From Acetatifactor sp. (lineage in GTDB: Bacteria; Bacillota; Clostridia; Lachnospirales; Lachnospiraceae), in NCBI GenBank assembly GCA_024693365.1, contig JAILLF010000041.1, positions 25,652-89,651 of the forward strand: DNA of 64,000 nucleotides, written 5' to 3'. Of the stretch, positions 37,941 to 45,213 are shown piece by piece (the first letter of the stretch is position 1; each line of letters starts with the position of its first letter). A program made the translations under genes and the position numbers. The notes beneath the pieces were generated by a model. It saw only the letters and a list, made by a program, of their open reading frames with translations, had not been told where the DNA came from and searched no databases.

Positions 37941-38729
37941 CTATACGTCGAAGGAGCGGTAGAGCTCCGCAATTGTTTCGTCGATGTTTTCGCCGCCCTT
38001 TTTAATATCATCGATCGTTCCGTCCATCAGGATTTCGCCCTTGCCGATCAGGATGATCCGGTCGGAGAGGGCTTCAATGTCCTGCATGTCATGGGTTGTA
38101 AGCAGTACCGTGGTTTTGTGGAGCTGGTTTCGCTTCCGGATGAAGTCCCGGACGGCCAGCTTGGACACCGCATCCAGGCCGATGGTGGGCTCATCCAGGA
38201 ACAAGATTCTGGGATTGTGCAGCAGGGATGCCGCGAGCTCGCACCGCATTCTCTGACCGAGGGACAACTGTCTGGCAGGAGAGCGCAATAATTCTCCCAA
38301 GTCCAATAACTCAGTTAATTCATCCAGATTTTGTTTGTAGCTTTGTGGAGAAATGGAATAAATGTCTTTTAGAAGTTCAAAAGAATCGATGACCGGCACG
38401 TCCCACCACAATTGTGACTTTTGTCCAAACACGACGCCGATTTCCTTTACGTGACGGATCCTGTCTTTGTATGGAATGCGTCCGTCCACCAGAACCGTTC
38501 CGTCGTCGGGTGTTAATATGCCGCTTAGAATCTTGATCGTGGAGCTTTTTCCGGCGCCGTTTGGCCCGATGTACCCCACCATCTCACCATCATTGATGGT
38601 GAAACTTACGTTTTTTAGAGCATGGATGGTCTCATACTCCCGGTGAAACAAGGATTTCCATGCCTCACCAAAGCCTGCGTTTCTCTTTGCAACCTTGTAC
38701 GATTTACTTACGTTTTCCATCGTAATCAT
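37941..38729 (-). CDS. ABC transporter ATP-binding protein
   Basis: A 262-aa ATPase with Walker A GPNGAGKSS (about 55-63), a Q-loop near VVFGQKSQLWWDVP, signature LSLGQRMR, Walker B ILFLDEPTIGLD and H-loop LLTTHDMQDIE. The signature has Leu-Ser-Leu-Gly-Gln, as in the DrrA/NatA-like exporter group. It is the first gene of a three-gene exporter unit with the two permeases. GGGGGAAG lies before the ATG. Confidence 0.93.
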   Translation of the reverse strand: MITMENVSKSYKVAKRNAGFGEAWKSLFHREYETIHALKNVSFTINDGEMVGYIGPNGAGKSSTIKILSGILTPDDGTVLVDGRIPYKDRIRHVKEIGVVFGQKSQLWWDVPVIDSFELLKDIYSISPQSYKQNLDELTELLDLGELLRSPARQLSLGQRMRCELAASLLHNPRILFLDEPTIGLDAVSKLAVRDFIRKRNQLHKTTVLLTTHDMQDIEALSDRIILIGKGEILMDGTIDDIKKGGENIDETIAELYRSFDV

Positions 38730-38824
38730 TGTTACTTCCCCCTGGTAGTTATACTCTTGTTCGTTTGCCTCACGTCATATCTTGCCAAGTTCCCGGTACG
38801 CACCTTATGAAATTACTGCAGCAA

Positions 38825-38842
38825 ACGCGATTTTTGTCGCGT
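38825..38842. promoter_or_regulatory. Inverted repeat near the ABC promoter start site
   Basis: ACGCGA and TCGCGT flank TTTTTG. It lies just downstream of the minus-strand ABC promoter, in the position of an operator or a 5' hairpin. It is not a member of the 35-nt unit family, although it resembles the heptamer. Confidence 0.5.
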
Positions 38843-38849
38843 GAAAATT

Positions 38850-38878
38850 AGTCTACTATGTTTTCGGCGAAATTGCAA
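38850..38878 (-). promoter_or_regulatory. Probable promoter of the ABC exporter operon
   Basis: On the minus strand TTGCAA and TAGACT are 17 nt apart, about 120 bp upstream of the ATPase start. Confidence 0.55.
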
Positions 38879-38923
38879 CTTATTTTTTCAAGATTTTTCA
38901 TTTATATAAGAAAACTTAAATAT

Positions 38924-39026
38924 TTAAACTAAAACTTTAAATTCTTATTGACAAACTTATATAACCGTGATATATTAAACTTGCCGGCAGGGAAAAATTA
39001 AAATAATTAAACTAAAACTTTAAATT
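38924..39026 (+). promoter_or_regulatory. DUF2975-XRE promoter flanked by identical 20-bp repeats
   Basis: TTGACA (38948-38953) and TATATT (38971-38976) are 17 nt apart. Identical 20-bp sequences TTAAACTAAAACTTTAAATT lie at 38924-38943 and 39007-39026, one on each side, 83 bp apart start to start. They are likely binding sites for the XRE regulator encoded downstream. Confidence 0.75.
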
Positions 39027-39078
39027 GTGAATGAGAAAACAAGAATTGTTTCAGATGATGACAAGGAGGAAATAGATC

Positions 39079-39693
39079 ATGGAAGAAAGCAAATTAAAGG
39101 TAAGACGTAGAAAAATAAGGATCATGCAGGCATTGACGTTTTTTCTCGTAATGATCATGATGTTTTCCCTTCAAGATTTCTTTAGGGATTTAACGAGCAA
39201 GAATGCAACGTATGAGATCCGTTATGAGATGCCTCTTGGCGTGACGAACGGGCAGCATGTGTACGAGCTTTTCAAAAACGGCGAGCACGTATGCGACGTG
39301 GATTACAATGAATTCAATCTTTTGGATGAGAACGGTAACCAGGATATTTGGTATTGCCTCATGATCCAGGACGTGCGGAACCTTTGCTACATGGTCATCC
39401 TGAGCATCATGTTGATCGTTGTCATCATCATAGTGAACGACACGATCGACGGCTCGCCTTTCAATCGCCCAAACGTAAAGCGCATTCGCTTGATCGGGGC
39501 GTTGCAGATCGCGCTTGCGATCGTTCCGGGGCTGGTGACCTTATTGATGAAATTCTTCAAATTTGAGTATGCAAACATTAATTTCCAGTGGACGGGATTC
39601 TATATGTTTATCATCGCTTTTGCCATTATGTCACTGGCACAGGTCTTCGATTATGGCGTAAAACTCCAGGAGGACGTGGACAGCATCGCCTAG
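39079..39693 (+). CDS. DUF2975 membrane protein
   Basis: A 204-aa protein with four hydrophobic segments (about 15-35, 95-118, 137-157, 175-195) and the motif VNDTIDGSPFNRPNVKRIRLIG, typical of DUF2975. Such genes are regularly followed by a small XRE regulator, as here. The function is unknown. GGAGG lies upstream of the ATG. Confidence 0.88.
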   Translation: MEESKLKVRRRKIRIMQALTFFLVMIMMFSLQDFFRDLTSKNATYEIRYEMPLGVTNGQHVYELFKNGEHVCDVDYNEFNLLDENGNQDIWYCLMIQDVRNLCYMVILSIMLIVVIIIVNDTIDGSPFNRPNVKRIRLIGALQIALAIVPGLVTLLMKFFKFEYANINFQWTGFYMFIIAFAIMSLAQVFDYGVKLQEDVDSIA

Positions 39694-39774
39694 AACTGCA
39701 TGAGCGTTTAAGGCGCCGGCACACGTCAAAAAAAGCAGGAGGAAACGCCTGCGGGATGGAAAAGGAGGAAAAGC

Positions 39775-39978
39775 ATGATCATTATAAGGTTAGACCGCAT
39801 GATGGCGGATCGGAAAATATCATTGAATGAATTGGCGGACAAGGTTGGCATGACCAACGTCAACCTTTCCAACCTAAAGACGGGAAAGATGAAGGGCATC
39901 CGCTTCGAGACCCTCGAGGCGATCTGCAAGGTGCTGGACTGCCAGCCTGGCGACCTCATGGAATACAAACCCGACTGA
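39775..39978 (+). CDS. Small XRE-family regulator (YozG-like)
   Basis: A 67-aa protein that is one helix-turn-helix domain (IIIRLDRMMADRKISLNELADKVGMTNVNLSNLKTGK, then RFETLEAICKVLDCQPGDLMEY). It has a strong AAAGGAGG site and follows the DUF2975 gene by about 80 bp. It likely controls the shared promoter with the flanking 20-bp repeats. Confidence 0.93.
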   Translation: MIIIRLDRMMADRKISLNELADKVGMTNVNLSNLKTGKMKGIRFETLEAICKVLDCQPGDLMEYKPD

Positions 39979-39980
39979 AC

Positions 39981-40007
39981 GTGTCAGTAGACACGTCCCC
40001 GTGACAC
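39981..40007. repeat. REP-like palindromic element, copy 2
   Basis: A 27-bp sequence beginning GTGTCAGTAGACACG and ending CCCCGTGACAC. It is the exact reverse complement of copy 3 at 53197-53223. Outer arms GTGTCA/TGACAC and inner arms CACG/CGTG make a nested hairpin. It lies immediately after the XRE gene and could also act as its terminator. Confidence 0.85.
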
Positions 40008-40089
40008 AAAACGTAACAAAGAAAATGCTTGCGGTTTTGCCGATTATCAGTTATACTTACATGCACGACGGCGAGAGGAGGTGAAATCC

Positions 40090-40977
40090 ATGCATTCGTA
40101 CTTACGGGCCATTGGTTTTAGCGAGCTGAAAGACCGGAAGAAATTAAAAGAGATCCTGACGGACACCATTATGACGGCGGACCGCAGAGGTTATACCATG
40201 AATTCGGAAAACGTCATGTTGGGCGAGTTTTGCAAGGATTTCGCTGACGGCATGGGGATCGCCGTGTGCGGTGAGTTTGACGAAGAAGACAAGTTTATCT
40301 ATGAATATTATTATCCTTATCTTCGGGGCGAGGGCGTGACCACGCGCGAGGACGTCTCCGTGGAACGCCATGCGGCAAGGGATTCCTATGCGGGCGTCGT
40401 GGAGGACGTGAACATGGGCGTTTCCATGATCTTTTACCTGCAGAACATGATCCCCTACGTGAATGCGCAGACGGCGGGAAGGCTTCCGGTACGCGGGACG
40501 ACGCTGACGCTTTCAGGACTGTCCCTTGGCGGAAAAATCCTTTTTCCCATCCACGTGGACGAGGAGCAAAAGGATCAGCTTCGTCGCCGCACCATCAAGA
40601 GAAACCAATTGATCGAGGAGGCGCGCAAGGGAAGCGAGGAAGCCATGGAGACCCTGACCTTGGACGACATGGACACTTATTCCGCGATCAATTCCCGCAT
40701 CCAGCACGAGGACGTGTTCTCCATCGTCGATACCTTCTTTATGCCCTATGGCATGGAATGCGACCTGTATTCCGTCATGGGCGAGATCGTTGGCATGCGC
40801 CTTGTGACCAATCACGTCACGGGCGAAAAAATTTACGTGCTAACAATTTGCTGTAATGAATTGACATTTGACGTCTGTATCAATATAATAGATTTGTTGG
40901 GTGAGCCACAGGTGGGCAGAAGATTCAAGGGAAACGTCTGGCTCCAGGGCTTCATTAATTTTCCCGACAATTACTAA
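40090..40977 (+). CDS. DUF3881 family protein
   Basis: A 295-aa soluble protein (SYLRAIGFSELKDRKKLKEIL ... VMGEIVGMRLVTNHVTGEKIYVLTICCNELTFDVCIN) that matches DUF3881, found mainly in Lachnospiraceae and of unknown function. The ATG 8 nt after AGGAGG is preferred to an upstream GTG that overlaps the site. The 3' part of the gene carries a promoter for the downstream tRNA. Confidence 0.85.
   Translation: MHSYLRAIGFSELKDRKKLKEILTDTIMTADRRGYTMNSENVMLGEFCKDFADGMGIAVCGEFDEEDKFIYEYYYPYLRGEGVTTREDVSVERHAARDSYAGVVEDVNMGVSMIFYLQNMIPYVNAQTAGRLPVRGTTLTLSGLSLGGKILFPIHVDEEQKDQLRRRTIKRNQLIEEARKGSEEAMETLTLDDMDTYSAINSRIQHEDVFSIVDTFFMPYGMECDLYSVMGEIVGMRLVTNHVTGEKIYVLTICCNELTFDVCINIIDLLGEPQVGRRFKGNVWLQGFINFPDNY
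40861..40889 (+). promoter_or_regulatory. tRNA-Arg promoter inside the DUF3881 gene
   Basis: A perfect TTGACA and a perfect TATAAT are 17 nt apart. The expected start is about 85 bp before the tRNA. Confidence 0.8.
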
Positions 40978-40979
40978 AA

Positions 40980-41051
40980 GTTCCTTTAGTTAAATGGATA
41001 TAACAGGCCCCTCCTAAGGGTCAGTTGAGGGTTCGATTCCCCCAAGGAACG
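40980..41051 (+). tRNA. tRNA-Arg (CCU anticodon)
   Basis: The cloverleaf folds with acceptor GTTCCTT/AAGGAAC, D arm GTTA...TAAC, anticodon stem GGCCC/GGGTC with loop CTCCTAA (anticodon CCT, reads AGG), and T loop TTCGATT with one mismatched stem pair. No CCA is encoded. Confidence 0.93.
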
Positions 41052-41056
41052 CGTAA

Positions 41057-41087
41057 AACCGGAAGCTTTTTGCTCCCGGTTTTTTTG
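41057..41087 (+). terminator. Terminator after tRNA-Arg
   Basis: AACCGG and CCGGTT pair around a 13-nt loop and are followed by a run of T. Confidence 0.85.
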
Positions 41088-41169
41088 TCCCAAAAGTGAA
41101 CCTTTTGCAGGGTTATGAAAATATATGGGTGAAGGCGATAAACAACGTGACGTCACAAAGGAACCTGAG

Positions 41170-41727
41170 ATGAACAAAGCAGATGCGGAAAAGATCATAA
41201 CTGAATATGGAAAAGCGCTCCACTCCTTCTGCATGTATTGTACGCAAAATAAGGAAAGCGCGGATGACCTTTTCCAGGATACGTTCCTTGTGGCGTTTGC
41301 GAAAGATGAGATAGAACAAGAGGCGAATCCGAAGTCCTATCTGATCACGATCGCCATGAACCTCTGGAGGAATCAGATGCGCAAAACCGCCTGGCGGAAA
41401 AGGATCGCGGACGTTTCTTACCTGGATGCGGAAAAGCTGACGCTGATCGCGGACGAGGGACGTTCCGTGGAGGAAGAGGTGCAAAAAAGACAGGAGGAAG
41501 TACTGGTCAAAAAGAGCGTGCTGGAACTTCCGGAAAAGCTTCGCATTGTTGTTTTGGCGTATTATATGGAGGACATGTCCATCGAGGAGATCGCCTCGGC
41601 ACTGCAGATTCCTGCCGGAACGGTAAAGAGCAGGATGAACAAGGCAAAGAAGTTATTAAAGGAGAAATTACAATATGGAGAAGATGGAATTAGATATATT
41701 GCTGAAACAATCCCTGACGCCAGATAG
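41170..41727 (+). CDS. ECF-type RNA polymerase sigma factor
   Basis: A 185-aa sigma-70 family protein with region 2 (SADDLFQDTFLVAFAK, AMNLWRNQMRK) and region 4 (LPEKLRIVVLAYYMEDMSIEEIASALQIPAGTVKSRMNKAKKLLKEKL). The ATG 7 nt after AAAGGA is preferred; a start 15 codons earlier has no good site. It overlaps the downstream anti-sigma gene by 53 bp, implying coupled translation. Confidence 0.9.
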   Translation: MNKADAEKIITEYGKALHSFCMYCTQNKESADDLFQDTFLVAFAKDEIEQEANPKSYLITIAMNLWRNQMRKTAWRKRIADVSYLDAEKLTLIADEGRSVEEEVQKRQEEVLVKKSVLELPEKLRIVVLAYYMEDMSIEEIASALQIPAGTVKSRMNKAKKLLKEKLQYGEDGIRYIAETIPDAR

Positions 41728-42625
41728 TCAGCCGGAGGAAAGCTTAAAGCAAACGATTCTGGAGAGGATGGAAACGGAAGACGTTTCCGAAAAGATCCGG
41801 AGCTTGGAAACGTCAAAGAAGTGGCGAAAGCGCAGTATGCTGCCGAAGGTGGCAGCAGTGGTGCTGGCCATTCTTGTGGTTGGTGCAGGATCTACATATG
41901 CAGCCGGCCGGATCAAACAGGCGAAGGTAGTAGAGCATGGAATTATCCTTGAGGGGGACGCTGACTGGGTCCAGGCCATTTATAAGGACTATGAAACGCC
42001 GGAGGATTTTTATGAGAGCCTTACCATACCGAAGGAAATAAACCCAGACGAGTACGAAGAAGAGATCATCTGGGAAACTCCCGGACCGGATGATCATTGG
42101 ATCAACAAAGAGACGCGAACGACAATCTGGAGTGAGGGGAACGGGCAGAAGTCAACGACGTACACGTATGCTTATTCGAAGTATGCGCAGGCCGCGGCAG
42201 ATTGGAATTACTTGAATCTTTTTGGTAAATTACCGGCAGATCTCACGGAAGAAAGCATACGTTACTGCCATTCGAACATAGGAGCAGACGAGGAGGCGGA
42301 AACGGCACGGATTTGTAACTTGATCTCTGTCTTTAAATATCATGAGAGGACCGTGAACGTGACGCAGTCAGTGTACCGCAGCATGGATAAAGATACTGAT
42401 GAAATCAAGGGATCCGACATCATAGAATATTTCTACGTCCGGGAAAAGGGCAAAGTTTACTCCTACGTGGCAAAAAACGGAACAGAATATACGCTAGTGG
42501 AAGACTTGGCGGAAGATAAGGAGACGCTGGTCGCCTTTATCGCGGAGGATGAATATATTCTCATTAGATTTTTCGACTTCACGGAGGAAGAAATACGTCA
42601 GTTTCTTGATCTTTTGAACCTATAA
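41675..42625 (+). CDS. Putative anti-sigma factor, membrane-anchored
   Basis: A 316-aa protein with a cytoplasmic N-terminal segment (about 1-55), one membrane helix (VAAVVLAILVVGAGSTYAAG, about 59-78) and a large extracytoplasmic domain that I do not recognise. Size, topology and the overlap with the ECF sigma gene point to an anti-sigma factor (DUF4179-like group is possible). AAGGAG lies upstream of the ATG. Confidence 0.75.
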   Translation: MEKMELDILLKQSLTPDSQPEESLKQTILERMETEDVSEKIRSLETSKKWRKRSMLPKVAAVVLAILVVGAGSTYAAGRIKQAKVVEHGIILEGDADWVQAIYKDYETPEDFYESLTIPKEINPDEYEEEIIWETPGPDDHWINKETRTTIWSEGNGQKSTTYTYAYSKYAQAAADWNYLNLFGKLPADLTEESIRYCHSNIGADEEAETARICNLISVFKYHERTVNVTQSVYRSMDKDTDEIKGSDIIEYFYVREKGKVYSYVAKNGTEYTLVEDLAEDKETLVAFIAEDEYILIRFFDFTEEEIRQFLDLLNL

Positions 42626-42733
42626 AAAACTGTAGAAAAAAAACAGAAAAAAATACTTGAAATATATTTTTAATTCACTTAGGCTTGTTTTAGGACGTCC
42701 AAAAGAAACCATTTTGGAAGGAGAAAAATAAGC

Positions 42734-43741
42734 GTGACAAAAGAACAACTGCATAGATTTGTTGCGGAAAGTACGGGTAATGAGAGCAACGTCTGTCAGA
42801 TATACGCGATGAAGGCCGGGGTGCCCGTCTACGAGGATTGCTGGCGCGGTTTCCAGACGGAGGACGCCATGCACGTGGCATCCGTCACCAAAGGCGTCAT
42901 GGCGCTTCTTGCCGGCATTGCAATCGACAAGGGCTTTATCAAAAGTGAGGAGCAGAAGGTCCTTGACTTTTTCCCGGAGTATGAGGTAAAGCGCGGGGAA
43001 AAGACAATTTACGACGTGACCGTGAAGCACCTATTGACCATGACGGCCCCGTACAAATATAAGAGCGAGCCGTGGACAAAGGTCTGTACGTCCATGGATT
43101 GGACAAAGGCGGCACTTGACCTTCTCGGCGGGCGCAGCGGGATCACGGGAGAGTTTAAGTATGCTACCCTCGGGATCCAGATTTTGGCAGGGATTATCGA
43201 AAATGCTTCCGGGGAGAGTTGTCTTGATTTTGCGAATCAGTACCTGTTCGTGCCCGCGGGCATCGCGGAGCACGCGTCTCACGGGGACAGCTCCAAGGAG
43301 GATCAGTTTGACTATCTTATGAACAAGAGCCCTCGAAAAAAGGAGTGGTACGTCGATCCGCGGGGAACCGTCACTGCCGGTTGGGGCCTGACTTCCTCCG
43401 CGGCAGACCTTGCAAAGCTTGGCAATCTGGTGTTGAACCAGGGCCGCGTCGGAGAACGACAGGTGATTTCCGCGGAGTGGATCAAGCGGATGACGGATCC
43501 TCACGTGGAGCTGGGAAAAATGTTTGGAAACATGCAGTACGGATATCTTTGGTACCGGCCGCATAAGGATGACCGCGTCTTTGCGGCGATCGGCGACGGC
43601 GGCAATATTATCTACGTAAACAATGAAAAGCAGATCACCGTCGGCATGACCGGCACCTTCAAGCCAAGGATTTTTGACAGGGTGGATTTTATTGAAAAAA
43701 AGGTGCTGCCTGTGATTGGGGAATCGTTTGCCGCACGGTGA
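42734..43741 (+). CDS. Serine hydrolase of the beta-lactamase class C-like family
   Basis: A 335-aa intracellular protein (no signal peptide) with the Ser-x-x-Lys motif ASVTKG (Ser about 50), a Tyr in FKYATLG where the YxN motif normally lies, and a late AAIGDGGN segment. Family members are esterases, D-amino-acid peptidases or beta-lactamases; cytoplasmic ones often are esterases. The start is GTG after GGAAGGAG. Confidence 0.87.
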   Translation: MTKEQLHRFVAESTGNESNVCQIYAMKAGVPVYEDCWRGFQTEDAMHVASVTKGVMALLAGIAIDKGFIKSEEQKVLDFFPEYEVKRGEKTIYDVTVKHLLTMTAPYKYKSEPWTKVCTSMDWTKAALDLLGGRSGITGEFKYATLGIQILAGIIENASGESCLDFANQYLFVPAGIAEHASHGDSSKEDQFDYLMNKSPRKKEWYVDPRGTVTAGWGLTSSAADLAKLGNLVLNQGRVGERQVISAEWIKRMTDPHVELGKMFGNMQYGYLWYRPHKDDRVFAAIGDGGNIIYVNNEKQITVGMTGTFKPRIFDRVDFIEKKVLPVIGESFAAR

Positions 43742-43752
43742 AGTAAAACCTA

Positions 43753-43781
43753 TTGACGTAGTGGGTTTTGAATGGTACTAT
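43753..43781 (+). promoter_or_regulatory. Promoter for serine acetyltransferase gene
   Basis: TTGACG and TACTAT are 17 nt apart. Confidence 0.65.
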
Positions 43782-43802
43782 CTAATCAAATCATCGACCA
43801 TA

Positions 43803-43838
43803 TGCCTGGAGCTTTCTTGGATTGCCCCAGGCAGTTTT
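43803..43838 (+). terminator. Terminator-like hairpin in the cysE leader
   Basis: TGCCTGG and CCAGGCA pair around a 17-nt loop, followed by GTTTTC. It lies between the promoter and the ribosome binding site, in the position of an attenuator. Confidence 0.6.
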
Positions 43839-43858
43839 CTATCAGTAAAGGGGAAGCA

Positions 43859-44815
43859 ATGAACGAAATTATCAAGGAAAATGAAATCGATCAGATCGTA
43901 CAAAAGATTTTTGAAAATTTTGACGGTGGCAAGACGATCGATGAGATCAATATTTTTAACAAACCGGATAAAAGAGAGGTCCATGACCTGATCCAGGATC
44001 TGTTTGGCATTATTTACCCCGGTTATTTCCGTGACAGGTCCTACAAGACCTATAATCCGAAAAACAGCCTTGCGGTGTCCATCGAGGACATTTTCTATCA
44101 TCTGGAAAAGCAGGTGTTTCTTGCGCTGGATTACGGGACCAAGCGCGGTGCCTATACGGAGGAGGAGCGTAAGAAGGAGAGCTATCGCATCTGTAAGGCA
44201 TTCTTTGACAGGATTCCCACGATCCGCGATTATATTGAGACGGATCTTCTTGCAACGTATGACGGGGATCCGGCGGCAGGTTGCTTTGAGGAGATCATCC
44301 TGGCATACCCCGGACTCATGGCGATCACGGTGTATCGTCTCGCGCATGAGCTTTACGTGGAGCAGGTTCCCGTGCTTCCCCGACTGATGACCGAGTGGGC
44401 ACACTCCAAGACGGGAATTGACATTCATCCCGGCGCAACCATCGGAAAGTTTTTCTTTATCGATCACGGAACCGGCATCGTGGTCGGCGAGACCTCCATC
44501 ATCGGCAACAACGTGAAGATCTATCAGGGCGTTACCATCGGTGCACTCTCCACGAGAGGCGGCCAGAAGCTTTCCGGAAAGAAGAGACATCCGACCATCT
44601 GCGACAACGTCACGATCTATGCGGGCGCATCCATTCTCGGCGGTGACACGGTGATCGGCGAAAATGCCGTGATCGGAGGCAATACCTTCATCACGCGCTC
44701 CATCGAGGCCAACACGAGAGTCAGCATGAAGAATCTTGAGATGGAATACCAGTCTGACAGCAACCGCAAGAGCGAGGAACTGTCACAGGGCGATGCCTGG
44801 TATTATATTATATAA
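43859..44815 (+). CDS. cysE: Serine O-acetyltransferase
   Basis: This enzyme makes O-acetylserine from serine and acetyl-CoA, the first step of cysteine synthesis. The 318-aa protein has an N-terminal helical domain and a left-handed beta-helix of hexapeptide repeats with GIDIHPGATIGKFFFIDHGTGIVVGETSIIGNNV, and an extended form like the EpsC group. The ATG after AAAGGGG is chosen; the in-frame codons upstream, back to 43772, overlap the promoter. A terminator-like hairpin in the leader suggests regulation. A terminator follows. Confidence 0.92.
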   Translation: MNEIIKENEIDQIVQKIFENFDGGKTIDEINIFNKPDKREVHDLIQDLFGIIYPGYFRDRSYKTYNPKNSLAVSIEDIFYHLEKQVFLALDYGTKRGAYTEEERKKESYRICKAFFDRIPTIRDYIETDLLATYDGDPAAGCFEEIILAYPGLMAITVYRLAHELYVEQVPVLPRLMTEWAHSKTGIDIHPGATIGKFFFIDHGTGIVVGETSIIGNNVKIYQGVTIGALSTRGGQKLSGKKRHPTICDNVTIYAGASILGGDTVIGENAVIGGNTFITRSIEANTRVSMKNLEMEYQSDSNRKSEELSQGDAWYYII

Positions 44816-44850
44816 CAATGATCCAAAGCAAAATATCAAAAGATTTCCAA

Positions 44851-44889
44851 AAAAACCCGTGCTTCGTAAGTCGGAGCGCGGGGTTTTTG
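44851..44889 (+). terminator. Terminator of cysE
   Basis: AACCCGTGC and GCGCGGGGTT form an imperfect stem followed by five T. Confidence 0.75.
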
Positions 44890-45075
44890 TTGGCAAATGG
44901 ACAGTATTTAATATATTAAATTTAATGTGATAAAAATCGATCAAAAAGCAGGGCCAAAATTGAGTGAAAAAAGGGAAAACATTAAAAAAGTACAATGAGA
45001 ATAAGGGGCAATTTATTTTGGAAGAAAGAAGCGGAATGTAAAATATGTTAAAATAAATCAAGAATTAGATTAAAT

Positions 45076-45103
45076 TTGCCACTTGTTTGTATGTGAATAT
45101 AGT
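45076..45103 (+). promoter_or_regulatory. Possible leuA promoter
   Basis: TTGCCA and TATAGT are 16 nt apart, about 110 bp before leuA. Confidence 0.45.
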
Positions 45104-45136
45104 GCTATGATGATAAAACAATAAGAACAGAGATGA

Positions 45137-45197
45137 CGGCGACGGAAAGCAATAAGTAAGATTGCAATAAAAAAGATTGCATCAAGAAAGGTCGCCG
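45137..45197 (+). promoter_or_regulatory. Inverted repeat in leuA leader
   Basis: CGGCGAC and GTCGCCG are perfect complements separated by 47 nt that contain two AGATTGCA-like direct repeats; the right arm ends 3 nt before the GGAGG of leuA. It could be an RNA fold or a site for the AraC domain of the gene product. Confidence 0.45.
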
Positions 45198-45213
45198 GAT
45201 GGAGGAAGCAGTT

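Larger units (their letters stand above)
38730..39078. other. Divergent intergenic region between exporter and DUF2975 units
   Basis: It holds a minus-strand promoter for the ABC genes, an ACGCGA/TCGCGT inverted repeat, and a plus-strand promoter flanked by two identical 20-bp direct repeats. No gene is seen. Confidence 0.8.
44816..45213. other. Intergenic region between cysE and leuA
   Basis: The left part has the cysE terminator. The middle is AT-rich with no recognised gene. The right part has a possible promoter and a 7-bp inverted repeat before leuA. No T-box motif is seen. Confidence 0.7.

Noticed and set aside
38810..38844. A further 35-nt unit near the ABC promoter
   Set aside because: The right end CGCGTGA is similar, but no ACACG-type left end lies 35 nt away.
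44890..45213. T-box riboswitch before leuA
   Set aside because: No AGGGTGGNACCGCG-like element or terminator/antiterminator pair was found.
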